From: Sinohyriopsis cumingii
Taxonomy: Eukaryota > Mollusca > Bivalvia > Unionida > Unionidae
DNA length: 64,000 nt
Assembly (NCBI GenBank): GCA_028554795.2
Contig: CM068827.1
Location: 140,119,751-140,183,750, forward strand
Reading direction: 5' to 3'
Notes under the pieces: generated by a model
What the model was told of the DNA's origin: nothing
What the model saw: only the letters and a program-made list of their open reading frames with translations
Database searches by the model: none
Made by a program: the position numbers and the translations under genes
Shown: one piece after another, positions 48,913 through 59,832 of the stretch
Layout of the letters: each line of letters begins with the position of its first letter
Numbering within the stretch: position 1 is the first letter of the stretch

Positions 48913-49850
48913 GTGAGTATACTTTGTATATGTCAAAGATTGGCTTAGCACAATAACATGCTTGTTTGGGTGCACAGAATGCCACCACACTATGTAACAT
49001 ATCTTATAATAGCATGACAAGTTAGTTAACTGAAGAAGATGATCCATCATATCTTCCAAATGCTTCATAGTGGGAGTTTGGTATGGAAGTAGGTGCAGAA
49101 CTCTGTGCCTCCATATTCACAGCTTTGATTGAGTGCTTATTTAATGAAAAGTACTGAAATCACCTGATTCTGTATTTAATATTGATTTTAAGTTGAGAAC
49201 CATGCATTAAGATATACATGCATGATATTTATAGTATATATACATGTATTCACCATCTGATCTCATTGCATCTCTAACAATGAATCCACAATAATTTCAT
49301 CAACAGATGCACAAATATACCATTGGGTGAACTGGAAGGTTCTGGAATACCAGAACCCACCTGGTGCAACCTGCAGATACCTTGCTCTTGCACACTGTCC
49401 TTCATTCTTTTTTGGTCTTGGACATTGTTGTTGCTTTAAATTTAGGTCAAAGAGAAAAATTGCCTTTGCTTCATGTGTTAACATTTCAATTTGAGCTTTT
49501 TTTTATATGGATTGTTTTCATTGCATAAAATTACCCTTCATCTTGCAGTTTTTGGGGGGTCAAATTGAGCACTCTCAAGAGAGAGTTATTTGCAGTGTTT
49601 GGGTTACATTTTGTATAACCTTCCATATTGGTTCTTACCCGACTGAATTGTTAATGTAAATATTATCTGAGGATTATATTCTAACATGGGTAGTTATTCC
49701 TACCCTTACTGAATTCGGTCTGTGGACTCCTGTTGATTCTGCTTATTGATTTACTACAGTAATGAATCATTGTAATCCATATTCCTTTAATTGTGACTTG
49801 TACCACTTTTTATCTTGTAATGCAACTTCGTCACACACCAGTGTTTCCCT
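48913..49850. other. Intron after exon g
   Basis: No gene supported. The last part may belong to the DIRS-like element whose RT end is visible from about 49935. Confidence 0.45.
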
Positions 49851-49934
49851 TTATGTTCAGTCTCTGTCTCTTTTGGTCTATGGGTCTTTTACCTGACCTA
49901 TAGAAATCAGAGTTTAATTCATCTTAGGATTTCA

Positions 49935-52307
49935 TCTATGTGGGAATGACTTTCGTCATGAACAGTGTTTTAGTCCTTTTCCCTCTAGAGTAGACAAGAT
50001 CCTGTCCAAGTTGGAGGGACTGAGAGCCAAGACCATGTTGTCTGCTCATCTTTTTCTTTCCCTGCTGGGGACCTTAAACTCCACAGCATACTTGGTTCCC
50101 TTAAGCAGATTGCCTCCTCTCCAGTTTCTCCATTTGTTGAACTGGAAACTGTACATGGACCCTGTGAATGCTCAGATTTCTCAAGGACTGGATTTCTACC
50201 ATCATCTTATTTGGTGGAAAGATCAGGGACCAGGTTCTGCCTTGAGTTCCCATGCACACCCATAAACCCCATTCCTATCTTTTCAAAGATGTATCAGATT
50301 TTGGATGGGGGCACTCATTTGGAGCTGGAAGGACTGATTCTTCAGGATTTGTGGTCCCTTGAATAAACAAGACATCAACAATTTGAAAATTAGCAAAGAG
50401 GTCACTGCATCATGGTATCCACTGACAACACATCAGTGGTAGCGTACCAAAGGAAACAAGGAGGCACACATGTACCTTCTCTCTATGTGAAAGTTTAGAA
50501 ACTCCTTCACTGGGCAGTCTAGCGATGGATTACCCTCTGCGTTTGTCACACTCCTGGTAAAAAGAATGTTTCAGCAGATAGTCTGTCAAGGAAGAGGAAG
50601 ATAGTCTTCATGGAATGGTTACTACACCAATCCATAGGGGATTTCTTATTCCAAATTTTGGGTACACTGTTGGTGGACTTGTTTGCTACAATGCTGACCA
50701 ACAGTCTCCCCTTTATGTTTTCCCAGTCACTTACCATAGGGCCCTGGCAGATGATGCTTTCAGCCTGAAGTAGGATCATGTGTTCACTTACACATTCCCA
50801 CTCTTAGGATGATCCCATAGGTACTCAAACACTCCACTGTTTGGCTTATTTGTATAGCCCCATAGTGGCAGCAGTGCTTGTGGTTCAACAATCTTCTCAA
50901 CCTGCTGTTGGACATAGTACACAATTAATTTTACTATATGTTCTCTACATTTGTTTCTCAGTACTGACCTTTCCACTGTGTGACAATCAATGCAAATCAT
51001 ATGTTAATCTAAAATACCTTCAAAGATGACTTCACGGTGAAGTTCTTGTCAAAGGTTGACCTGCTCTTTTTTTAGATTATTGACTGTCAACATAACAGCA
51101 TGTAACCAGAACACGAATTTCACTTCCGGATCATCACCAAGGCCTTATTACTCACTGTGCACTGTCGCCAAAATACATACAGACAACAACACCCTGAGCT
51201 CATATTATCAAGAATAAACAGTTACCTTTAAATCCCTACCAAAAATGCATAAATAAAACTCTTCTATCACCACCAAAATGAGAGAGGAAAAAATGTTCTA
51301 AAAATAGACTAGAACTACATTCGTGGGTACTGAACTGGAAGTATTAATTGTGATGTAATTCCTGTTGGACCATCTGAGGACATTACTCCTGAGGAGGAAC
51401 TTCTTGTCACAGCTTAGGTGCTCTCCCCTGCATAACAGCCCACTGAATTCTCCACCTTCATCTCAAATAATCTTTCCACCAGGGCATGTTTTTAATCAAA
51501 TTTGCCAAGTGCATTGTTCAGTCCAGGAGACAAGCTGTGTCTAACATCTGTGATGCCAAGTGAAAAATTTTTTGTGATTGATGCAGAAATATCCATCCCT
51601 CTATCAATAAATTTTCTGATTTTCTTCTCTTTCTTTCTGAAGAGTAGCAGTGCTGGGTTTCTGTTATCAAGGATTATAGAGCAGCCCTATCCAACAATCT
51701 TGAATGTTTTAAAGGCTTGGCCATTGGGAGGGACTCTTACTTAGCAGATGTGATCAGGTATTGTGAGCTGCAAAGACTGATGTCACGCTCATTAATGCAT
51801 AGTACTCTTTTAAAGTATCATAGGATGAGTACTGTCCCTCTTGTGTCTTGTAGTCTCCAACTAAAAGCACCTATGAACATTGGGGTGAAGCTTCCTTCAA
51901 GGACCATACACTCCAGACTGTTGTCTTGTTCTCATTAGCATCCACAAGATGAAGGAGCATGTCCTATCCATGGGGCAAGGCTATATTAGGTTCAATGGAA
52001 AATTTTATTAGTTGGTTTCTCTCCTTTGCCAACTAAATTTTTTTATTGCAAAAACAGCCTCCATCCAATGAGATCACCAGTTTTCAGTTGAATGTCATCT
52101 GGGGATGATCAAAATAGACTTATATATCTGGTCGGTGCTTTAGGCTTTTATATTGCATCCTCTATAGGGAGAAGGAAGAGAGTAGGAAGCATCATTTTCT
52201 CCCCATGAAAGGTTCAACTGATATTTCATCTTCCACCATTTTGAGATGGATTGCATTAACTATTAAGAGAGCTTATCAGTCCTTTATCAAGAGAGAAAGC
52301 CCACAAA
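49935..52307 (+). mobile_element. Decayed DIRS-like element: RT end, RNase H, tyrosine recombinase
   Basis: Blocks read in order on the + strand across stops and frameshifts. FIYVGMTF (about 49937) and RVDKILSKLEGLRAK with LFLSLLGTL (49990-50080) resemble the end of a DIRS RT. DFGWGHSFGAG and TDSSGFVVP (50290-50360) then GGTHVPSLC, NVSADSLSRKRK near 50570-50600 with IVFMEWLLHQ (50605-50630), and LVDLFATMLTNSLPF (50665-50715) are the RNase H region; CIAP, WFNNLLNLLLD (50855-50920) close it. The recombinase follows: RRQAVSNICDAKWKIFCD (51527-51580), SVIKDYRAAL (51660-51690), LQTVVLFSLAS (about 51915-51950) and a SSTILRWIALTIKRAYQSF block (52228-52290). The 51000-51500 gap has no recognised domain. 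All parts are broken; the element is dead. Confidence 0.68.
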
Positions 52308-52507
52308 GTTGTAGCATCATGTCCCACCTAGACACATTATCCTGACACCAGGCCGACCAGTCCTAACACTAACCTCTTAATGATGAGCACCTAGTGAGGC
52401 AGCTGTTAGTACCATTTTTATAAGTCTTTGGTATGACTCTGCTGGGGTTTGAACCCGCAACCTCCCACATCCAAGGCAGATGCTCTAACCACAAGGCAAC
52501 CATCTAG
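52308..52507 (-). mobile_element. SINE-B copy 4, 3' truncated
   Basis: Reverse orientation: box B appears as GGGGTTTGAACCCGC and box A as CTCTAACCACAAGGCAACC. The 3' part beyond GGGACATGATGCTAC is missing. It lies right after the recombinase end of the DIRS-like element. Confidence 0.85.
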
Positions 52508-52885
52508 AAAAGAGTCAACTATGTGTTACATCATTTATCCAAACCCACCCCAAAATAAACCTCATTTTTAGTAATTTCATCATGGATTATTTTTAGTAAT
52601 TTCATCATGGATTATTTTTAGTAATTTCATCATGGATCATTATGTGTCTAAATTCAATACAATAAAGCAAAAATAATATAAAGAAAGATAAAATAACATT
52701 TATGGTTCTGTATACATGACATGGTTATTAAGTGATGTGTGTGTAAATTTCAAATAGCTAGGCCTTTTCTCAGCTGGACTCCATTCAAATCAGGATACTG
52801 TATATAATCCTCTTGGCTACAGCATGAATAATTTGTAACAAATAAATGACAGAGATTTTTATGTTGGGAATGGATAATATGATTC
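52508..52885. repeat. Intron with a 25-bp triplication
   Basis: 52564-52639 holds three copies of TTTTTAGTAATTTCATCATG plus GATTA. The remainder has no feature. Confidence 0.75.
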
Positions 52886-52897
52886 ACTAATTGATTG

Positions 52898-53144
52898 GGG
52901 CCCCGAGTGGCCGAGTGCTCTAAAGCGCTCACCATTCCGGATCACTGCCATCTCACCTCTGTCTGTGTGGGTTTGAGTCCAAGGCTCGGCTAGCATGGGT
53001 ACATGGGAAAGCCTGCCAGTAGCTTCTTGTGGGTTGGTGGTTCTCCCCTGTGTTTTCCAGGGTTCTTCCTCCACCAGTTATACTGTCCGCCATGTATAGC
53101 CTATCTTGTGCTGAAAAATGGCGTTAAACTCTAGAACAACAACA
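52898..53144 (+). mobile_element. SINE-A copy 2, full length
   Basis: Starts GGGCCCCGAGTGGCCGAGTG (box A), GGGTTTGAGTCC (box B), body GTGGTTCTCCCCTGTGTTTT, tail GAAAAATGGCGTTAAAC and an ACAACAACA end. Exact 12-bp target duplications ACTAATTGATTG at 52886-52897 and 53145-53156. Confidence 0.93.
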
Positions 53145-53156
53145 ACTAATTGATTG

Positions 53157-54030
53157 TGTGATGAATGTCTGACAGTGTGACTAAACCACATGCACATGTT
53201 TGCTGTTTTTGTTTTTGTTTTATAAAGCAGTGCCAATAATTTCAATATTGTGTGAGTTTGACTTTGATGATTAGCAATTACTTAATTAGGTAGGTAAATA
53301 ATCAATTTATTAATTCAGTTTAGAAACTTTTACCAACCACAACATTGTGTGTTGCTTGGTTGTGTACGGCATTTATCTCAGTAAACAGCTGTTGGTTGTT
53401 GTTTACCCTGAATTGAGCAGTAATTGTATAACAGATGCCCTCAAGACAAACACAAAGAAGACCTAATGGCTTTATTTTTGATGGTTTAATAGTTATTAGA
53501 TTGACAATCATTCACCATTAAAGCCCTTCATTATAACATGGTTACCATTATAAAGAGTCACTTACCACATTTCATTAAGTGATAGTAAAATTATATATAA
53601 TGCTAACACCCATCTTATGCAATAGTTGCATTCACAAATGTGGTTTTAATAACTCAGAATGGTGTAACTCCAAATTTTTTGGTTTGACTACCTTTAATTT
53701 TCATAGAACTAAATATAATTTAATTAGCTTTAATACCATTCATTTTAGCCATTTACGAATCCTTATTTTTTCTTTTAGACAAATAATTTCAATAACTTTT
53801 AGTCTACACTACAACAAATTAAATTTAAAAAATTCATACAAAATCTTCTTAATGTGAAATTCACGTAAGTGGAAATCACACGAGTTAGTGGATACCTGTA
53901 TCATGTAATTCGTTATGGGGTGGTCTGACTATAAAGCAGTATATACTATGACTTTCTTGGACAGCATTATAATAAGGGAGTATGTGTGTATCGCAGCATT
54001 TTCCATGCATCTATCACACTGCTTAAATGC
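53157..54030. other. Intron, non-coding
   Basis: AT-rich. The 92-codon frame at 53579-53857 has low-complexity composition and no known motif. Confidence 0.45.
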
Positions 54031-54039
54031 ACATGGTCA

Positions 54040-54225
54040 TGTTGTTGTTGTTGTTCTAGGGTTTAACGCCAACTTTCAGCATAAGATAGGCTATACATGG
54101 CAGCCAGTATAACTGATGGAGGAAGAACCCTGGAAAACCCAGGAAAGAACCACTGACCAACGAGAAGCTACTGGCAGTCTTTCCCACATACCTATGCTAG
54201 CCAACCCTTGGACTCGAACCCACGG
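54040..54225 (-). mobile_element. SINE-A copy 4, 5' truncated
   Basis: The tail GTTGTTGTTGTTGTTCTAGG is on the left and the copy stops inside box B (GACTCGAACCCACGG), lacking box A. ACATGGTCA flanks both sides (54031-54039, 54226-54234), so it was truncated at insertion rather than deleted later. Confidence 0.9.
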
Positions 54226-54322
54226 ACATGGTCAGATTAATATAATGTATTATAAGACAGTCTCACGACGAGACAGCATACCGTATGGACAGCGTTATGA
54301 CATTGAGCTAACTACTGCATAC

Positions 54323-54438
54323 ACTCATGTTAAAGTCATGTCCAGCTGCAAACAACATAGACCCTGATCTACTGGTGCCTTATGCAGTGGCAGATCTGGT
54401 TCTATGCAGTCTGCAGATGGATTTGACTTTTGTATGAG
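54323..54438. mobile_element. Palindromic foldback element, best single copy
   Basis: A 116-bp near-complete palindrome. The left arm starts CTCATGTTAAAGTCATGTCC and the reverse complement of the right end is CTCATACAAAAGTCAAATCC. Further in, CTGCAAACAACATAGACC pairs with CTGCAGACTGCATAGAACC, then GATCTACTGGTGC with GATCTGCCACTGC. The loop is a few bases. No coding capacity and no internal unique region. Six loci in this window share the same arms. Confidence 0.8.
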
Positions 54439-55201
54439 GATATTTGACTGGTACTGTCCATGCATTCTTCAGTTTGGGATGTAGTTTAGGGAAAATTCTC
54501 GTCAGGATAAAATTTTGTGTCAGAATTAGGATTTTGTGTCAGGATTAGGATTTTGTGTCAGGATTAGATTTCACACAATAATTAGGATGTTGTGTCAGTC
54601 TTTGGCATGTACTTTTAGGAAAGCTGGCACCTGGATCCTGGCTCCACAAGTGCATCAATCGCACAAAATTATCTTTCATATTATTTAAAATCAGCTGTGT
54701 GCAAGAAATCTCACAATGAAAAATGAACTTCAACAAAAAAGATCTATAATGTAAGTCTGGCTCTGTATAAGGTTGTAGTCTTGATCACCAGATGTTTTTT
54801 TGTGTGTCTGGCAGTATTTTCCAAGCCTCTTTCACATTGCCTGATTGCACATGACCAAAATCGTCTTGTGTCATTGTTAACTTGGAAACTGTTAATACTT
54901 AGGACACACCTCAGGGGACCATTAATTCAGCAAAAGCAAATAAAGTTTTTTCAGGATTAGATTTAGCTCGGACTGAGGTAGCATGTGCTAAACCCCTAGA
55001 AAACAAGAAATAATCTGAGTAAATATTCAGAGGCTGTGGGCATGTTACAGCTAGATGAGCTAGCCATGTACATATCCCTCTCGATGGTAGATTGTTGGAA
55101 GGATTTATCTGCTGTATTTTGAAAGAGCTTAGCACTTTAAACGTTTTTTAAGGATATTGTTTTCGTGTCATTTGTCATTTTCATATTTGTAAGCAAATTT
55201 T

Positions 55202-55204
<3 letters not shown>
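54439..55204. other. Intron with a small 21-bp tandem
   Basis: 54500-54600 holds four degenerate copies of AGGATTTTGTGTCAGGATT. The rest is non-coding. Confidence 0.55.

Positions 55205-55234
<30 letters not shown>
55205..55234. repeat. TA microsatellite next to the exon h acceptor
   Basis: About 30 bp of alternating TA ending 16 bp before the exon, occupying the place of the pyrimidine tract. Confidence 0.93.
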
Positions 55235-55236
<2 letters not shown>

Positions 55237-55250
55237 ATTTCTCGATCTAG

Positions 55251-55441
55251 GAATTGGTGGCAGTGGACGCCAGAGTGCCACGAGACTTTCAGCATTTATG
55301 TCGGATTTTGACCTGTTTCAAATTGAGATTACAAAGAACTACACAGTGTCCGAATGGAGGGAAGATCTCCGAACAATGATGAGACGGGCAGGAGATGAAG
55401 GTGTATCCATGGTCTTCCTGTTTGGAGACCAACAAATTAAG
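55251..55441 (+). CDS. DNAH3: Dynein heavy chain exon h: AAA4 P-loop
   Basis: Acceptor CGATCTAG (55243-55250), donor GTTTGT (55442); 191 nt, entering phase 1 and leaving phase 0. It completes the AAA4 P-loop as GIGGSGRQS, in which the usual Walker A lysine is arginine. That substitution is shared by many axonemal dynein AAA4 sites, so it is a family trait rather than damage. Then follow FQIEITKNY, a WREDLR motif and VFLFGDQQIK, the Walker B-like strand. The usual pyrimidine tract upstream is largely replaced by a TA microsatellite. Confidence 0.94.
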
Positions 55442-56219
55442 GTTTGTGACCATTTAGCTACAAGGCCACAGCTAATCACTTTATATCAGCATAGCCTGTG
55501 CACATAGGATCTTGCTTGAGTGATTTTATATTCACTTGGTGGTTTTTTTTCCAGAAAAAGTATTGTTTAGTCTTTCTATTAAGCCTAGCTCTTCCTGTTT
55601 TTCTTACTTTTTTCTGAAACTCTGTTTTTTCTAATTTTTCTAAAATGGCCTTGCTATTCCTACTTTTTTCAATTTTATATTGACAGTTGTATTACACACT
55701 ATGAACAACCATAACAAAGTGAATTCATAAATGCCCCCCACCTAGATGTGAAGCTGGATGGTGAAGTTTTATGCAGCTATTTAGGTTATTTCAGTATGTA
55801 TTTGAGTCATATGACTTCAGATGAGCACAGCTCAACTTAACAGCTACATGTCTACATGTAACATAGCCATGACTTCAGTCCAGTAGGTTTACAAAGTTTG
55901 ATCAGTAGATTGTCTTCTAAACCAGGAAATCTTTTATTGGCATAAATTTTTATGCGTTTTAGGATATTGAAATCAAAACAAGTGCAGTTTTTGTCATAAT
56001 ATGTGTTCTTTTTGTATAATTAAATTGTTTTGAACAAGAATTTGGTTACAAATCTAATAGCAAATGATACAATAATAATTAATTAATATGTGTCAGTATA
56101 TTGTCAGTCATTGAGAGTGTAAGAGTTGTTTATCTTTTAGTTCACTACACTATATAGCATTTTTAGTTTCCATCACAGGATCACGATCTGGTGACTATTG
56201 TGATTATTAAGCTTCACAC
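55442..56219. other. Intron after exon h
   Basis: Non-coding; T-rich. No feature supported. Confidence 0.45.
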
Positions 56220-56782
56220 TTAACACATTAACCCCTGGCGACGACTTAACGTGGCAGGAGGTAGTAGCCTGATGCCGAGCTCTGTAGTGTCATGGACATG
56301 CATGATACACTAAAGTGGGTGGTATTATAGAAAGGTAGACAGATGTAGCTCTACAATGATACCAAATAAGCTGGAATTTCTAGTTGCACTACAAAATACA
56401 GATAAAAAAAACCTCATGTTTAGGACCCAACTTTCTTCTATCCAAAATTTGCCCATGGTCAGAATCCAATTTTGTGTCAGGATTTTAGACTTTTTGGTCT
56501 CAGATCTTAGGCAAACTGGTATGAACTGCAAACAGACAAATGAGCCTTTGCAAAAAGTAGGATAAAAAAACAAACAAAAAAATCCAACTTTTACCCTTCT
56601 GCTCATGCGCGAGTCAAATAGCCAATGAAAAACGATGTTTCTAACACAACTAGGTAGTATGTTATTGAAAGATCACTGGGGATTGGGTGTTTCAGGATCT
56701 ATTCAGAAATAGCTTTCAGAATGTGTTTCCTACTCGATTTTCAGGCGAAAATGACAAAAAGCTCAAGAGGTTAATGTGTTAA
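56220..56782 (+). mobile_element. TTAA-type MITE copy A (piggyBac-like ends)
   Basis: Bounded by TTAA on both sides. The left end TTAACACATTAACCCCTGG matches the reverse complement of the right end (TTAACACATTAACCTC). The interior is about 90% alike, reversed, to the copy at 57391-58016. No transposase frame. TTAA targets are the hallmark of piggyBac elements, so a piggyBac-type helper is the likely mobiliser. Confidence 0.85.
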
Positions 56783-56825
56783 CAGGCTTTCAGTACAATA
56801 GAATGGTTGCTTCTTTGCTCTGGAT

Positions 56826-56928
56826 AATTCATGATCATTAGTAATTTCTCATACTCAGTAATTCATGATCATTAGTAATTTCCCATACTCAGTAATTAAT
56901 GATCATTAGTAATTTCCCATACTCAGAG
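56826..56928. repeat. 34-bp tandem, 3 copies
   Basis: Three units of TCATGATCATTAGTAATTTC plus CCATACTCAGTAAT. Confidence 0.9.
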
Positions 56929-56994
56929 CATAAATATCTTAAGAATTCTACATTTTTTACACTTTCACACTGTCTTCATCAGTGATTATCTATA

Positions 56995-58645
56995 ATGGGC
57001 AGTTTTACCTACTGAAAAAGTGGCAATGGGATCTCCAGTCTCACTGATAGTTTCCAACTTATACATGGTGTTTTTCTTAAAGAAAAAAGCCTTGGAATCA
57101 GCCAAGAACTCACCATCAATGTGGATAGATATGTCGATAATACCTTGACTGAGCTACACAAGTACCATGTTCAGGAGTTATCTGATCAAATCAACTCCAT
57201 TGATCCAGATATTCAGTTCACTTCAGAACAAGAAGAAAATGGTAATCTACCATTCTTGGACACATTTATACATGTAACTGATGATGGATCAACCAGAGTT
57301 GATGTGAATAGAAAACCAACCCATACTGACCAGTACCTCAACTTTTTTTCCAATCACCATCTAGAACACAAGAGGTCACTAGTAAGATCTTTAACACATT
57401 AACCCCTGGAGCTTTTTGTCATTTTCGCCTGAGAATCGAGTAGGAAACACATTTTGAAAGCTATTTCTGAATAGACTCGAAAACACCAAATCCCTGGTAT
57501 CATTCAATAACATACTGCCTAGTTGTGTTAGAAACATTGTTTTACATTGGCTATTTGACTCGTGCATGAGCAGAAGGGTAAAAGTTGGAGTTCTTTTATA
57601 ATTTTTTCTTATTTTGCTAAACGGAGTCATTATTTTTGTATGGAGACCACTCTTTATTCCAAATGCCCATCTTATCCTACTTTTTGCAAAGGCTCATCTG
57701 TCTGTTTGCAGTTCATACTGGTTTGCCTTAGATCTGAGACCAAAAAGTCTAAAATCCTGACACAAAATCAAATTCCAACCACAGGCGAATTTTGGGTAGA
57801 AAAAAGTCGGGTCCAAAAAATGAGTTTTTTTTACCTGTATTTTGTAGTGCAACTAGATATTCCAGATTATTTGGTATCATTGTAGAGCTACATCTGTCTA
57901 CCTTTCTATAATACCACCCACTTTAGTGTATAATGCATGACCATGACACTACAGAGCTCGGCAGTAGGCTACTACCTCCTGCCACGTTAAGTCGTTGCTA
58001 GGGGTTAATGTGTTAATGCACCAAGCTAACTGCTTAGTCATAGATGATACATATCAAATAGAGGACGTAGAGCTTGTGAAATAAGTAATAAGGGGAAATA
58101 GCTATCCAGAATGGATTTTCAAACTTCCAGAAAAGCAGAAAACACCACCGCATAAACCAATAAGCAGCCCAGATATAATCAACATTGGCATGTCATATAT
58201 CCATGGTACATCAGAAATCCTAGTGAGTATTCAGATAACATGGGATCACTGTATTTCACAAACCATACAATTCTTTAAGACAACAACTTACACATGTGAA
58301 GGACAAAACAGAAAATTTAAAAAAATCTGGTGTGGTTTATTATATCAGATATAACGATTATTAGAATTATTACATTGGGAATCAGGTAGAGTCTTAGAAA
58401 CAAGGATTAAGGAACACATCAGTAGAGATTCATCAGTCATACATGAACATTGTAGCAATATTGAATATTTTATCATCCCCAATCAAATTAAGGTCATCAC
58501 ATCAGAGGACAATATATAGAAAAGGAAGGTTAGAAGGCATCAAAATTATGATAGTGGAGGCCAACACTAAACAGGGATGAGGGGCTTGAATTACCACCCA
58601 TCTGCACCAGTCTCCTTGTATCATGTAGCCATTATTAGCAATGTG
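56995..58645 (+). mobile_element. Penelope-like retroelement, decayed, split by a MITE
   Basis: RT blocks typical of Penelope-like elements: VAMGSPVSLIVSNLYM (57017-57070), then after a frameshift RYVDNT (57126-57143; the catalytic YVDD motif reads YVDN), LPFLDTFIHV (57247-57276) and RKPTHTDQYLNFFSNHH (57310-57360). A MITE interrupts the frame at 57391; beyond it the frame continues in phase with a NSYPEWIFK block (58101-58127), YIHGTSEI near 58198, a GVVY...YYIG pair at 58329-58379 (GIY-YIG endonuclease), SGRVLETRIKEH (about 58388-58423) and a final LNRDEGLELPPICTSL block (58566-58613). At least three frameshifts or stops. The 5' end is not visible. Confidence 0.87.
57391..58016 (-). mobile_element. 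TTAA-type MITE copy B, inside the Penelope-like element
   Basis: The same element as 56220-56782 in the opposite orientation, 626 bp, with TTAA at 57391-57394 and 58013-58016. Collapsing the two TTAA into one restores the Penelope reading frame across the junction, so the empty site is deduced directly. Confidence 0.92.
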
Positions 58646-59830
58646 ATCAACTATAGTCACTGATGAATGCAGTGTGATATTGCTGAACATTTTGAATTCT
58701 TGAGATATTTATGCTCTGAGTATGGGAAATTACTAATAATCAGGCTTTCAATAGCTCTCTGGTCCAGAATTCACCTTGAATTATTTTGTGAAGAATGGAG
58801 ATTATCATCACTGTATCAGCATGGCTTGGATCCAAATATCTGTTGGCAAGTTTCACCGACTGTAAATACAAAAGAAACCCAACTAAACATTGATTTAGTC
58901 TAGAAATAAAAAGTAAAAAACTACCTGATGTATTTAAACTTCAAATATCCATACCTTTGAAACACACAGTGCAAAGTCAGGACCTTTTATATTTGCCTGC
59001 AAACACATAAACTCTGATATCTAAGAATTGTTGAACTTGCAATATTTCTTAGCTGGTGGTTTCTTGGCATTGGGAGAAAGTTTCAGTATTTTGACATGAA
59101 CAAAAGCTATGAGAGCTGTCCTTAAATATTCTTAAAAAAGCTTGAATAATACAAAAACAATTAAACAAAAAAAAAATTTAAATTCTTACTCTGTTGTGTC
59201 TGCCAAAATCATGTATTATGGTTGGTCTCTCCATTTTATCTTATCTCTGCCAAAGGTTGGCTGATTTTCATCAAAGGCTCAGAAGACATCATGGACCAGC
59301 TTTGTTCCCATTATTACAACACCTCAGAAAACATCCTGCAATTGGCCTTAAACTTCCCAAATTACAGCATTACAGTAATCAATGGACAGTTTGCCGTGTA
59401 CACATGTTAACAGTTCTTTAACTGTTCACCACACCAATCATTGTTCTCAATTGGAACATTTCCAGCCCCATTAAGGATAATTCTGGCTGGTTTCTGTAAT
59501 GTATGCATATATTTTGGATTGAATTCTAGTGGTATTTGATTTAATATTTTTTACCTAGTTATAATTGCATTAATGTAATACAGGTGCTGCTATTATTTGC
59601 AATTAATTATAATGTATAGTTTGTACTGTGCTTATTTAAAGTCATGTGGTCAAAATAGATGGCATGATGATCAAAACTAACACATAACTTTAAGAAGACA
59701 GAGGAAACCTGGATTAAAGAGACAGATTGTATGTGAGTTAGTACATGCATATGTTCAATGTTATGAAGGTAATGAAGGTAAGTTTTTTATAGTAATTTAT
59801 GTAAATTTCATGCTTTTTGACTTTAAGAGA
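58646..59830. other. Intron, non-coding
   Basis: No gene supported; the two overlapping frames at 59194-59421 have no family resemblance. Confidence 0.45.
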
Positions 59831-59832
59831 TA

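Noticed and set aside
59194-59421. Overlapping 62- and 75-codon frames
   Set aside because: Two frames open at the same place without motif or codon pattern; probably chance.
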